DNA from: Septoria linicola
Taxonomy: Eukaryota; Ascomycota; Dothideomycetes; Mycosphaerellales; Mycosphaerellaceae
Reading direction: 5' to 3'
NCBI GenBank assembly: GCA_024114885.1
Contig: CP099422.1
Span: 1,426,001-1,490,000, forward strand
Length of the DNA stretch: 64,000 nucleotides
In this document: positions 32,030 through 41,827 of the stretch, piece by piece
How positions within the stretch are numbered: the stretch's first letter is position 1
Layout: every line of letters begins with the position of its first letter
Program-made: the position numbers and the translations under genes
The notes under the pieces: model-generated
The model's input: only the letters and a program-made list of their open reading frames with translations
What the model was told of the DNA's origin: nothing
The model's database searches: none

Positions 32030-32783
32030 CTAGTGGTGCTCATGTGCTGCGTTGCTCCTGTATCCGATGATCTTAAAGCGTCCGATCATCTCACCAATGG
32101 AGAAGAAGCCAATAGTTTCGGCGCTGACGATGCCAACTTGGGTCAAGGTGGCTGAGTCGAGATTCCGTAGTCTCTCCAAGAAGGACTGTGGGTTGTTGAT
32201 CGCTTGATCCGCAGTCTTCTCGACGGCCTTAGCGGTTCGCGAACCAAAGCTGGCTGGGCTGGACACAGCGTTTCGGAGTGGTGCGATGGCGGACTGAACA
32301 GTTTGCGCGTTACTGAAGGGTGTTAGCACATGCCACTCCCTGCCATTAGCATGGCACACTTACGGAGGCGCCATTCCTCGTCCAGTGTAGATTATCTTGC
32401 CGAGTTCGCCGGCGACCTTTCCATAGTAGACAACGTGAGGCACCAGACCTAGGCGATACGGAATTAGATGATGCTGTCGACGCGCCAGACTTGGCCTCCC
32501 ACTAACCTTGCACGAAGCCAATAAGCTGACCGGTGCGGCCGCCGACCTTCGATAAGCTGTTGGTAACACCGGATGCTGCCTTGCTCAGCGCTGGACCAGC
32601 CGAGCTCGTGACTTTGGACAGTCCTTGTTGTGCTTTTGATGCAGTGCTTTGCGCAGTCTCCTTGGCCGCTTCTGCGCCCTTGGAGGCGGCGCTGGCGCCT
32701 TCCGAGGCTGTCGAGGCGGAGCGGCGCTGGAGGAGGAACTTGGACTGGCGCAATGCCATCCGGGACATGGCGGGAGATGCCAT
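32030..32783 (-). CDS. ATP20: Mitochondrial F1Fo-ATP synthase subunit g
   Basis: Three exons: 32783-32507, 32448-32364, 32312-32030, with introns of 58 and 51 bp and clean GT-AG sites, giving 214 residues. The N-terminus is a basic, Ser/Ala-rich mitochondrial leader (ALRQSKFLLQRRSAS). A low-complexity Ala/Ser/Lys segment follows, then the conserved subunit g core LVPHVVYYGKVAGELGKIIY at the exon 1-2 junction. The C-terminal GEMIGRFKIIGYR contains the single membrane helix with its GxxxG-like dimerisation motif. Subunit g sits in the Fo membrane part and supports ATP synthase dimers and crista shape. The gene diverges from ROK1 with only 181 bp between start codons. Confidence 0.93.
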
Positions 32784-32964
32784 TGTGCTGTGAGAAGTGC
32801 TGGATGTGAAGCTGCTTCAATGGCTGAGCTCCCCGAAAAAGCGAAGTTGACAGAGATTCGGGAAGAGCCGGTCGAGCCCGATCCGCGCTAACTTTCGTAG
32901 CTTCTTTCCTTGCACAAAATATTATGGGATTCGCCCGACAACACACTGTGTGTACCTTGCAACC
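32784..32964. promoter_or_regulatory. Bidirectional promoter of ATP20 and ROK1
   Basis: Only 181 bp separate the two start codons, so both transcripts must start within or very near this stretch. No TATA box is evident, in line with housekeeping promoters. Confidence 0.6.
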
Positions 32965-35079
32965 ATGGATCCTCTGAAGCTGCTTTCGCGGTCCACGAAG
33001 CGCTCGAAAGCTGTTCCAACACAGCGAAGCACGCCATCAAGTGGTCATAATGCGCAGCCACAATTATTTCCGGCGCAAAATGAGGCAGGTACCAACATCT
33101 CGAAGAAGCGCAAGCGGGTGCAGGACACGGGTGAGGCTTCAGCAGAGCTCGATTTCTTTGGAGGCAGCAAGTCGAAGTCACCTCGGACAGCCAATAATGA
33201 GATATCTATTCAGGAAGACACTGGGCTGGAAACCAATGCCCGTGAGAAGGAACCATCGAAGAGCACCGCAAGCGCGTTGTCTGATGAGCAATGCAAGAGT
33301 ATATTGAGACAGCACAAGTTGAAAGTTACGTGGCTTAATCCAGTTGGTGGCAAAATATCTCGCTCAAAGGACAAAGGGAAGAAAAAGAGCAAGCTTGACA
33401 AGGCCGAAAAGTTGTCGTTGTATCCTCAGCCGCTGCAATCGTTCTCAGAGTTGCGACAGAAGTATGGCATATCTGCGAGAGTGGCAAGCAATGTTGAAGA
33501 ACAAGGCTACGTTACCCCGACAGAGGTACAGCTAGGTGCAATTCCACTTCTATTGGAGCCGCCCAGCACTCTCCTCTCAGCTGTAGACGCTCTGTCGTCC
33601 GCTGCTAGCTATGCGAACATTGATCTGTTGACAGTGGCTCCTACCGGTAGTGGAAAAACTCTCGCTTTTGCTCTTCCTTTGATGCATCACCTTCTCCAGT
33701 CCAGACGCGAAGCAAAAGATGCACCGAGAACCATTTCTGCGATTATACTTGCGCCCACGAAAGAGCTAGCTGGGCAAATAGTGAACGAATGCCGGAAGTT
33801 GGCACGAAATACTGGTTTACGCGTTACGCAAGTACGAAAAGGCATGAAGCTAGGTCTACCGGGCACGCCAGACCATGCCAGCGATGACGAAGACGAACAA
33901 CAAACTGAGCTACCAGGCTCAACCGCCACTGTTGTCAAAGCTGACATTCTTGTCTCGACTCCTGGTGTGCTGGCCACGATTGTCAAAAACACGTCGCTGG
34001 ACAACTCTAGTGCTCTTTCCAATGTACGGCACCTGATCTTGGATGAGGCAGACGTGCTCCTGGATCCGCTTTTCCGAGAGCAGACACTGGCGATCTGGAA
34101 CAGCATACCAGGTACAGATCTCCGTACTAGTCTCTGGTCAGCAACCATGGGAAGCAACATCGAAGAGCTGGCACGAGCTGTCATGCGTGAGCGCAGCGAT
34201 CGACTTACCAAAGCACAAGACTCCGATGTCATTGCAGCACCTCTGGTACGACTTGTAGTCGGTCTCAAAGACTCAGCTGTTCCCAACATCGAGCATAAGT
34301 TGGTCTACTCTGCATCAGAGCAAGGTAAGCTTATGGGGCTGCGGAACCTCCTGCATCCGGCAACGACGTCAGCAGACTCCGGGCCCCCATTGCTGCCTCC
34401 ATTCCTGGTGTTCACGCAGACCATCGAACGAGCGATCGCACTTCACTCTGAGCTGCTGTACGACATTCCTGCTGAAGCGGGCGGCATCAGCAGAATCGCT
34501 GTGCTACACTCAGATCTATCTGATGCGGCACGCGACGCTGTAATGACGAAGTTTCGCAAAGGTGAAGTGTGGGTTCTCATCACGACCGACCTCTTGTCAC
34601 GTGGCGTCGACTTCCGTGGTGTCAATGGCGTTGTGAATTATGATATTCCGACCTCGAGCGCAGCATACATCCATCGTGTGGGTCGCACTGGGCGGGCAGG
34701 ACGGGAAGGTGGTGTGGCCGTGACTTTGTTCAGCCAAGAGGACATCCCCTATATGAAGCCGATTGCGAACGTGGTGGCTGCAGCACAAAAGCAGCAAGGT
34801 CTATCGGAGGAAGGCGTGCAGAAATGGCTTTTGGACGCTTTGCCAAACTTGAACAAGAAGGCCAAGCAAGATCTCAAGAAACATGGAGTTGAGGCAAGGA
34901 CAGCTCGCGGCATGAACAAGGATCCAAAGGCAGCTCGAAAGGCAAAGATCAGCACGAAGGCAGGCTATGTTCGAAGGGAGGAAAACAAGCGAAAGGGAGC
35001 AATTCTGGGAAGCCGTCGGCGACAAGGAGCAGCTGGCAATGCAAGCGATGACGATGTGGATTTCGGAGGTTTCGACTAA
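32965..35079 (+). CDS. ROK1: DEAD-box ATP-dependent RNA helicase ROK1
   Basis: Intronless, 704 residues from the ATG at 32965; the frame is open slightly upstream but from a GTG. The start MDPLKLLSRSTKR resembles ROK1/DDX52 proteins. Motifs in order: Q-motif region PTEVQLGAIPLLL, APTGSGKT (nt 33635-33660), APTKELAGQ, TPG, DEAD (LILDEADVLLD), SAT, RGVDFRGV and HRVGRTGRAGR. A highly basic C-terminal tail follows and ends with acidic DDDVDFGGFD. ROK1 acts in the nucleolus in 40S subunit biogenesis, releasing snR30 from pre-rRNA. An acidic insert between motifs Ia and Ib (ASDDEDEQQTE) is a lineage feature. It converges on the next gene with 10 bp between stop codons. Confidence 0.93.
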   Translation: MDPLKLLSRSTKRSKAVPTQRSTPSSGHNAQPQLFPAQNEAGTNISKKRKRVQDTGEASAELDFFGGSKSKSPRTANNEISIQEDTGLETNAREKEPSKSTASALSDEQCKSILRQHKLKVTWLNPVGGKISRSKDKGKKKSKLDKAEKLSLYPQPLQSFSELRQKYGISARVASNVEEQGYVTPTEVQLGAIPLLLEPPSTLLSAVDALSSAASYANIDLLTVAPTGSGKTLAFALPLMHHLLQSRREAKDAPRTISAIILAPTKELAGQIVNECRKLARNTGLRVTQVRKGMKLGLPGTPDHASDDEDEQQTELPGSTATVVKADILVSTPGVLATIVKNTSLDNSSALSNVRHLILDEADVLLDPLFREQTLAIWNSIPGTDLRTSLWSATMGSNIEELARAVMRERSDRLTKAQDSDVIAAPLVRLVVGLKDSAVPNIEHKLVYSASEQGKLMGLRNLLHPATTSADSGPPLLPPFLVFTQTIERAIALHSELLYDIPAEAGGISRIAVLHSDLSDAARDAVMTKFRKGEVWVLITTDLLSRGVDFRGVNGVVNYDIPTSSAAYIHRVGRTGRAGREGGVAVTLFSQEDIPYMKPIANVVAAAQKQQGLSEEGVQKWLLDALPNLNKKAKQDLKKHGVEARTARGMNKDPKAARKAKISTKAGYVRREENKRKGAILGSRRRQGAAGNASDDDVDFGGFD

Positions 35080-35089
35080 GGCGCTGCTG

Positions 35090-35918
35090 CTACTGCAAGT
35101 TTACAAAGAGGCCTCCGTCTACTAGCAGCTGCGCACCAGTCACGTACTCGCTCAGGTCACTTGCCAGAAACACTGCTGGGCCAGCCAAATCTTTCGGCTG
35201 ACCCAGCCTGCCAAGTGGTATCCGTCCTTCCATATAAGTCCGCTTCTCTTCACTTGCAAGGTCCTCGTCATTCAGCTGTGTCCGGATCGTGCCTGGCAAT
35301 AGCGCGTTACATCGGATCCCGTACTTGCCCAATGCACATGCTGTGCTCTGCATGAGTGAAAGAATGCCAGCTTTGGTGGGGGTGTAGTGCGTCTGTCCGG
35401 CGCCGCCGACCAGGGCAGAGATCGAGGAGACGCCAATAATGCTGCCCCCGGACGGCTCCTGCCTCGCCATCTGCTGTGCTGCCGCCTGCACTGCAAAGAA
35501 GGCGCCATTCAGGTTTGTGGAAATCGTGTGGTTGACCAAATCTGGCGACATCCTGCATTCGTGTCAGCGCTGCAGCTCAACAGCATGATCTTGCCCATTC
35601 GTACGTGAGAAAGTCGGCAAACTGGCAGACGCCTGCATTGCTCACGAATATGTCTAGCCTCCCAAACTTTTCGACAGTTTCTTTCACTAGCTCCTGTCCA
35701 GTCTCAGGCTTTGTGATGTCTCCCGGCACCCCGATCAGCTTCGCATCTCCTCCGACCTCTTTCTGCAATGCCTCGAATTGGCTTTTGGACTTTTCATCGG
35801 GATAGAAGTTCACAGCTACACTCGCGCCATGCCGCAGGTAGTCCAGAGCTATGGCCTTGCCGATACCTGTTACGGCCCCAGTAATGGCTGCTGTTTTCCC
35901 TTGCAAGAGCGCTGCCAT
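35090..35918 (-). CDS. LRA1: NAD(P)-dependent L-rhamnose 1-dehydrogenase (SDR family)
   Basis: Two exons, 35918-35605 and 35552-35090, with a 52-bp intron; 258 residues. It is a classical short-chain dehydrogenase: TGAVTGIG cofactor loop (residues 13-20), VSNAG, and catalytic Ser148, Tyr161, Lys165. The C-terminal half, including NLNGAFF, SSISALVGG, TPTKAGILSLMQSTACALGKYGIRCNA and the exact end LVDGGLFVNLQ, is very close to what I recall of the Scheffersomyces stipitis L-rhamnose dehydrogenase, which has the same length. It oxidises L-rhamnose to L-rhamnono-1,4-lactone in the cytosol. The divergent neighbour encodes a lactonase-type amidohydrolase, the next step. The specific substrate is inferred from recalled similarity plus context. 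Confidence 0.85.
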
Positions 35919-36403
35919 TGTCTGTGAATACAGTCAGAAAGATCTTTAGGTCATGGCAAAGAAGAAAAAGCCACACTCAAAACGCGTCTTCACGCGCCAT
36001 TGTGGACTTCTTCGGTCACAAAGCACTGCGAAGTGGAAGCTCTCGCGTCAATGTGGGCTGCAGGAGGGGCACGGTTCGGTACAATGTGCAGCGAAGCTTG
36101 TGACAGACTCCCGGCAGACACCGGTGCACCGGTACTGCAGACACGGGACCTGGACTATTTTCCCGAACACGTACCAACCCACGTTGAGGTTTATGCGAAG
36201 CCGGATCAATCGAACCGGCATTGCAGCAAGCAGCAAATATTGATTGCTTGGTCGCACAACTCACTTTTTGACTGCATCCACAGCTGCATTTTCTGCTTCG
36301 AGGCGAGTAGGCAAGTCGACAAGGGAGTAACAGTACAATCTATTATCACAAGCAAGACCTGCAACATAATCCGGGGGTTCGTTGTGCAGGTCAACCCACA
36401 ATC
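35919..36403. promoter_or_regulatory. Divergent promoter of the L-rhamnose gene pair
   Basis: A 485-bp space between the two start codons of the putative dehydrogenase and lactonase. A shared upstream region would allow joint induction, as known for the Aspergillus lra genes under RhaR. CGG-containing sites occur (CCGGCA near 36109, CCGGTG and CCGGTA near 36120-36132, CCGGAT near 36201), compatible with a zinc-cluster activator, but I cannot assign a binding site. Confidence 0.45.
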
Positions 36404-37465
36404 ATGGCGCCTCTCGCGATCATCGACAGCCACATCCATCTGTGGCCGGAGAGCATGTCCAACGAGCAAGGCCACGCATGGATGACGCCGGGAATGCCGC
36501 TGGCGGAACAGCACGTCTTAGCCGATTACTACAAAGCTGCACAGCAGGAAGCACAACCCCACGCTTCAGATCCGAGAGTCGAAGGTGTGGTGTATGTCGA
36601 GACAGACGTCCGCTATGATACTCCCAACGGCGACCTCAAATCCTGGGCAAAAGGACCCCTTGACGAAATCAGATTCCTGCGAGACATTGTCGAGAGCAAA
36701 TATGGCGAAAGAGACAGCAAGATGCTCATCGGCATTGTAGCATGGGCACCTATGGATGAACCCACAAGTGTCCTCGACGAGTGGCTTCAACTCGCAGAAG
36801 AAACTGCCGGACCCCAAACATGGCAACGTATCAAAGGCTTTAGGTTTCTATTACAAGCTATCCACGATCAAGAACAGTTTCAAAAATTAGTCTGGAGCGA
36901 CGATTTCATAAATAACCTAAAACTACTGGGAAAACGGGGGTTTGCATTCGACGTCGGTGTCGACCAGACCTCGGGTGGTGTGTGGCAATTGCAGGCAATA
37001 GCTATAGCGATGGAGAAAGCGCATCGAGATGTCCCGGAAGGAGAAAAGGTCGTGTTTGTACTCAATCACCTGTGCAAGCCGAAGTTTGGTAGTGGCGATG
37101 CAGATTTCCCCGCGTGGAAAGCGGCGATAAAAGATACGGCAGGACAATCGAAGACGTATATGAAACTGTCGGGAGCGTTCAGTGAGTTGCCCGAGGATGT
37201 GCTGGCCAAGGATGATGTTGTCAATGCTGTGGCGGAGCATGTCAAGCCGTGGGTAGAACATGTGTTTGCGGTGTTCGGGCCCGAGAAAGTGATGTTTGGA
37301 AGTGACTGGCCTGTTTGCAACGTGCGAGGACCGGCAAAGGAGAGCTCGTGGGTTGCCTGGAAAGATGTCGTTGTGAAATTGTTGGGTAATCTCAGCCCTG
37401 GACTGGCAGATGAAGATAAAACATCGATCTGGAGCGGAAATGTTCGCAAGGCTTACGGGCTGTGA
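36404..37465 (+). CDS. LRA2: L-rhamnono-gamma-lactonase-like amidohydrolase
   Basis: Intronless, 353 residues, an amidohydrolase-2 (COG3618-type) TIM barrel. The metal-binding His-x-His is at residues 10 and 12 (IDSHIHLW). A strand VVYVETDV, the FRFLLQ segment, LNHLCKP and the late GSDWPVC aspartate (near residue 301) complete the active site. These proteins hydrolyse sugar lactones. Next to an L-rhamnose dehydrogenase-like gene the best reading is L-rhamnono-1,4-lactone to L-rhamnonate. The later enzymes of the route (rhamnonate dehydratase and 2-keto-3-deoxyrhamnonate aldolase) are not in this window. The DapA-family gene at 23.4 kb is a different aldolase family from the known fungal LRA4. 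Confidence 0.82.
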   Translation: MAPLAIIDSHIHLWPESMSNEQGHAWMTPGMPLAEQHVLADYYKAAQQEAQPHASDPRVEGVVYVETDVRYDTPNGDLKSWAKGPLDEIRFLRDIVESKYGERDSKMLIGIVAWAPMDEPTSVLDEWLQLAEETAGPQTWQRIKGFRFLLQAIHDQEQFQKLVWSDDFINNLKLLGKRGFAFDVGVDQTSGGVWQLQAIAIAMEKAHRDVPEGEKVVFVLNHLCKPKFGSGDADFPAWKAAIKDTAGQSKTYMKLSGAFSELPEDVLAKDDVVNAVAEHVKPWVEHVFAVFGPEKVMFGSDWPVCNVRGPAKESSWVAWKDVVVKLLGNLSPGLADEDKTSIWSGNVRKAYGL

Positions 37466-37487
37466 TGGAGTGAGTGCAATCACAGCC
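37458..37487. terminator. Hairpin spanning the junction of two convergent genes
   Basis: A perfect 9-bp inverted repeat (GGCTGTGAT / ATCACAGCC) with a 12-base loop. Its left arm contains the lactonase stop codon, and its right arm ends two bases before the kinase ORF. Convergent transcripts must both read it. It may assist 3'-end formation for both genes; the function is inferred. Confidence 0.45.
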
Positions 37488-37489
37488 TA

Positions 37490-39596
37490 CTACACATCCC
37501 AGAGACCTGGTGGCGCCGTCGTCCCATCCTCCTCGAAGTCTACGGCAGCGTACGCCAGACCAATCTGGTACTTGTCTTCGTCATCGTACTTCAGCTCGTG
37601 CGTCTGGTAGTATTTCTGGTCGAAGTTGGCGTCGCTTGGTTGAATATCTCGCATGCCATCGGCTTGATCGTCAGCTGGCACTGCCGGGTTGGTATACTTC
37701 ATACACTCCTGGAGCAAATGATCGAATGTGGGCCGGTTGTCCGTGTTGAATCTCAGGCAAGCCATGACAAGGTTTCTCAAATGTACACTGTAAGTTCCTC
37801 TTGCAGTGGCATCGAGAGATGGAGGTTCTCTTCTGTCCGCTTTGCTGAAGTCGAACCACAGATCCTCGCCTTCCCCTACTGGCCCGAATTGACCTGCAAG
37901 GATACTGTACATGACTATGCCAACACCCCATACATTGGTCTTGGAAGATTGCCGTACGACAGTTGCGCTGTCAGGACCCAACAGCTCGCCGAGCTGCTCT
38001 GGAGTGTTATGGTCATCAGTAGCTCTTTGAATCAGGCTTGTGACGTTTCGACTGTCGTTTGGTGGCACTAGAATGGCCGTGCCAAAATCGCCGACCTTCG
38101 GCTGCGGATAGCCAACAAAATTGCTTTGTGGCTGAACACCAAGGAAGATATTCTCCAGCTTCAAGTCTCGATGAATAATGGCTTCCCAGAGTGGATCAGC
38201 ACCCGCTGCAGCGATTTGTCCTCTCTCCATCATCAGTCCCGCGGTGACCAGAGACAAGAATGTAGCCCAACAGAACGGCTCCGGCACCAGTGTACTAACA
38301 TGGCTGACGTCCTCGTGGGGAAGCTCTTTTCTATTATCGTGAAGGCTTGAGTCGTAGCTGGTGTCCACTACAAGCTTGGTCGCACTCCTATACGGACACC
38401 ATTCGAGGTATATGTTGAGTCGTCTACCCTCGAAACTGTAATTTTTGAGCTCAACAATGCTACTGCATCCGCCCCGTGAGCGTATGTTAAGTCCTGCCGC
38501 TACTTCCGTGGGAATAGTGCCAATGGGTGTCGCTGCGTCTGGAGCTGGAGCGCCGTTTGTCCAGAGATGAGCCTTGTCCCAGTTTCCGTTCAAGTTGACT
38601 GTCTTACGGACTACTCTGTTACTGATCTTGCCGTCTGCTCCGGTCTTTAGCCATAGATAGGCGGTGCCTTCACCTCCTTCGCCGACCTTTTGCTGGCCAT
38701 GCCATGCTACCGCCAATATCAGCGACGATTCTTACGCCCGCGCTTCGACACTTACCGATCTCCTCAGAACCAGACTCTACACCAGCCGCCACCTTGCCCT
38801 CTCCACCATCACCACTATCGCCTGCGTCCCCGCCATCTTTCCTAGGATCCGCTTCCCCTTCACCATCGCTGTAATCAGCTTTGTCACCTCCCTCACCTTC
38901 CCCACCTCCAGCCTTGCTTGTGCTGCCCTTCACTGGCTCTTCGCCACCTCGGTCATCAGCATCCACCATCTCCGTATCCTCATCCTGCCCTTTCTTCTTC
39001 TTCTGCTTCTTCTTCGCTTTCTGCTTCTTTTTCTTCTCTGCTGCCTTCTTCTTCTTTTCTTCTTTCCTCTCTGCCTCCACTCTTTCTTCCTTCTCTCGCT
39101 CCAATAACTTGACTTTGTCCTCGGCAGCTTCTCTTAAACCATCCACTTGTTCGGTGAGATTATTTTGCATCGCCTCGTGAGTACTAGCAAAAAGCTCCAT
39201 ATAATACTGTGTGGTAGGGTCACCAACTTGACCCTCCCACACTTCATGGAGATTTCTGCACGCCTCCGCCAAGTTCAGCTCCGCCGACACGGCTTCCGTC
39301 CTTCTCTGCACATAGTATTCGAAGGGCGGCCTCCAGCCTTCTCCGTCATCATCTGCTGCCCCTCGATACTTCTCCGCGTACGCGAAATGCTCAGTCGCGT
39401 CCCCTTGCTCCTTGTAAGTCTTCCTGAACTGATACAATGCTTTCGCCACCGAAATTTGGTAGTCTTCAGAGAAATCCTCCCATAGCGCTGCGGGCGTGTC
39501 GGTCGTTATGTCAGGCGTGGCCGCGATGACTTGCTCCATGAACTCCACGTACCATTCTCGGCCATGCTCGACCAGTTCATCGTCATCCAGCCGCAT
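37490..39596 (-). CDS. Protein kinase with long charged N-terminal extension
   Basis: Two exons, 39596-38756 and 38706-37490. The 49-bp intron (GTAAGT...GGTAG) joins the halves exactly before the glycine loop; 685 residues. The start at 39596 (MRLDDDELVEHG) is chosen because the frame upstream opens only from GTG. The N-terminal 280 residues hold a folded-looking helical region, then an extreme Lys/Glu coiled-coil and an acidic Asp/Glu/Gly tract. The kinase domain shows the loop GEGGEGTAYLW, VRKTV (probable VAIK Lys), a catalytic loop HRDLKLEN (about residue 455), GDFGTAI (DFG) and NVWGVGIVMYSIL. All catalytic residues are present, so it should be active. Family not assigned; these expanded fungal kinases often have no yeast counterpart. 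Confidence 0.85.
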
Positions 39597-40292
39597 CTTG
39601 GAAACTTGCGGCGTCACACTTGGAAAGTCGGCTGCTCTTGTCACCGTGACGGCGGAGAAATGTTGTCTGACTCTGCGTCTGAATATGTGTAATGGACTAT
39701 GTCTTTGTTCTTCAACTCCACTCGAAGCTGCATCCGGTCGAAGTTGAAGTCCTTTGTTTCTCCTTCTCAAATCGAGGAGCACAAAGCGCCTTTAGACTTG
39801 TAGCTCAGACGAGTAGCATGATGCATAAGGTCGAGTCCGCAGCCAGTCAATGCTTTTGATGCACCAATGTTGTACTTCGATAAGAGTCCCAGGACGTTGG
39901 CGATTGGTTGGTTGACATTTCTGAATCTGCTCTACTTACATGTTTATTGCCTTGAGAACAAACGGACAGTGATTGTGATAGAGTGCAAGTCACCTTGATC
40001 TGCTGTTCTTGAGTGCGTGCGGTGATGGGAAGCATCGGCTCGAAGATGTGGAATGGAATTCGTAAGTCGTCGCTGTTGCCGCTTCACGTACACGTTACCA
40101 ACCACGTTCACCTCACGTCTCAAAACCAACCTGTCATCGACCCGTGAAAAGCCTGAAACATAAACATGGAGTTTCTGAAGATTTACAAGAATCGCGCTGT
40201 GCTGCTCTATCGTACAAATCTGCGTCTGGCGTCGCATGCATCCAAGGGTATCAATTCGTCATCCAAGTCATATCGTGTCGCACCTTCGATCC
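39597..40292. other. Intergenic region
   Basis: Promoter of the kinase gene and 3' region of the Gly/Ser-rich gene. The kinase frame stays open for 62 codons upstream of 39596 but from a non-ATG codon, so that part is treated as leader. Nothing else supportable. Confidence 0.5.
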
Positions 40293-41030
40293 TTATAGCG
40301 CAAAAGCAGTCGCGACTGCCACAGCAACCATAGGCCAGTAACCAACCATCTCCTTCATGCCCATAGCACCGTTCTCGGTTGGAGCGGTAGTATCATCCGA
40401 CACGGTACCATTCACAACCAACGTATCCGTGTCATTGCCTGGGAATCTGACAAGCTTCGACTGGTTTGGGTCGTTCGCCACGGCGTTCTGGTAATCCGTG
40501 TCGTTGTTGGCATCACACGAACATTGTTGATCCTGTGCACACCAGCACTGTGCAGGATGACGGACGTCTTCTCCGCTCGTGTTGTTGCGGTAGGCCCAGT
40601 AGTAAGGGTATCCGTACGAGTAAGCGCCGTATAGTGCAAATGCTGGCAGAATAGCTAGCGCGCCTGCGCCAACGAGGACTGGTGCGGCGAGACCAGGACG
40701 AGATGTTCCTCGGCTTGCGCGAAATGGTGCTGCTGAGCCTCCACCGTAGTATGCACCTCCTCCGTAGCTACGTGGTGTGCCTGAGCCGCCGGAGTATGAT
40801 GTGCGTCCGCCGCTGCTCGATGAGCTTCCGGAGCTGCCACTGCGCGAGCCACCTGAGGATGACGAGCTGGATCCGCCGCCTCCACCGCGACCTCCTCCTC
40901 CACCGCCGCCCTTTCTTTTGAAGAGTTCCCTCGAAGCTTCAGTCAGGTCATTGAGTGACCCGGGCACAGCGAGTGCCTGACCGAGTGTGAAGAAGGTGAG
41001 CAGGAAGAGTATCGTCTGCGGGAGTTGCAT
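40293..41030 (-). CDS. Gly/Ser-rich secreted protein with GPI-type tail
   Basis: Intronless, 245 residues. A signal peptide (MQLPQTILFLLTFFTLGQALA) is followed by a short propeptide ending in a Kex2-like KRK, then a Gly/Ser low-complexity tract (residues 40-95). A hydrophobic Ala/Leu/Tyr segment (APVLVGAGALAILPAFALYG) comes next, and then a compact four-cysteine segment (QCWCAQDQQCSCD). It ends in a hydrophobic tail (GYWPMVAVAVATAFAL) preceded by small residues, typical of GPI attachment. Several N-glycosylation sites are visible (NNTS, NDT, NGT). The middle hydrophobic stretch could instead be a membrane span. A conserved fungal surface protein type of unknown function. Confidence 0.78.
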   Translation of the reverse strand: MQLPQTILFLLTFFTLGQALAVPGSLNDLTEASRELFKRKGGGGGGGRGGGGGSSSSSSGGSRSGSSGSSSSSGGRTSYSGGSGTPRSYGGGAYYGGGSAAPFRASRGTSRPGLAAPVLVGAGALAILPAFALYGAYSYGYPYYWAYRNNTSGEDVRHPAQCWCAQDQQCSCDANNDTDYQNAVANDPNQSKLVRFPGNDTDTLVVNGTVSDDTTAPTENGAMGMKEMVGYWPMVAVAVATAFAL

Positions 41031-41827
41031 CTTGATGTGATATGTGTGTGTATGTCGCGTCGAGTTGGTATGCTGTTTTCAGGGCTCTATTGCTGCGTAT
41101 CTGTCTGTCGTGGATAGTGTGCTAGAGAACAACCCTGGTCTGTGGTGTATATCAGTATGTAAGAGAGCCTAGGAACAGAGTTATAGTAGGCAGTGCCACC
41201 GATGGGGCGAAGCAATCTTCAGAGGATTCCACAGAAGGATTCACTATGATGCTACTCTCCTGCGCTGCACTGTCTCCGGAGGTATTGTTCATGCCAAGAA
41301 GGAACTACGGGCACTTCGCTGCCAGTCCTGCCATTCATCGTGCTGCTTTTCAGCCCACTGCGCCTTGTTTGCCGAAAAGTGTGCTTTGATGATGCTCGCG
41401 CTCCACCAATTAGGCTATAGAGTTGCAGATTAGGTGCAAGATCGCCACCATGTGATTCGGCTTTGTCATTGACATCATCTCGCATTCGCTCCTCTGGGCT
41501 GACAGTGCACGATCACGGACAAGTCGCATCTCCATGGCTATCGGCAGGCTGCTGGACTTGGTATGCACAAGCCACTGTCGACCAGATATGAGAATCCTCT
41601 TATGAGTCGGGAATGTGGAGGGCAGGATTCGACGCCTTGCAGATGTTATGATTTATTGCTATGCTACAGGTTCTTGGCTTTGCTCCGCGGAGTCTAGCGA
41701 TGCACCGCCACTGTTCACTCCAACTCCTTCGCTATGCTGTGCTCATTCTCCAACGATGGTCATTCGTGCCCGCACTTTCTAATCCTACAATGCGCCATGT
41801 TGTCCAACGTTGATCTGTGCGGCTAAT
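41031..41827. other. Intergenic region
   Basis: Upstream region of the Gly/Ser-rich gene and 3' region of SWR1. No gene or repeat seen. Confidence 0.55.
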
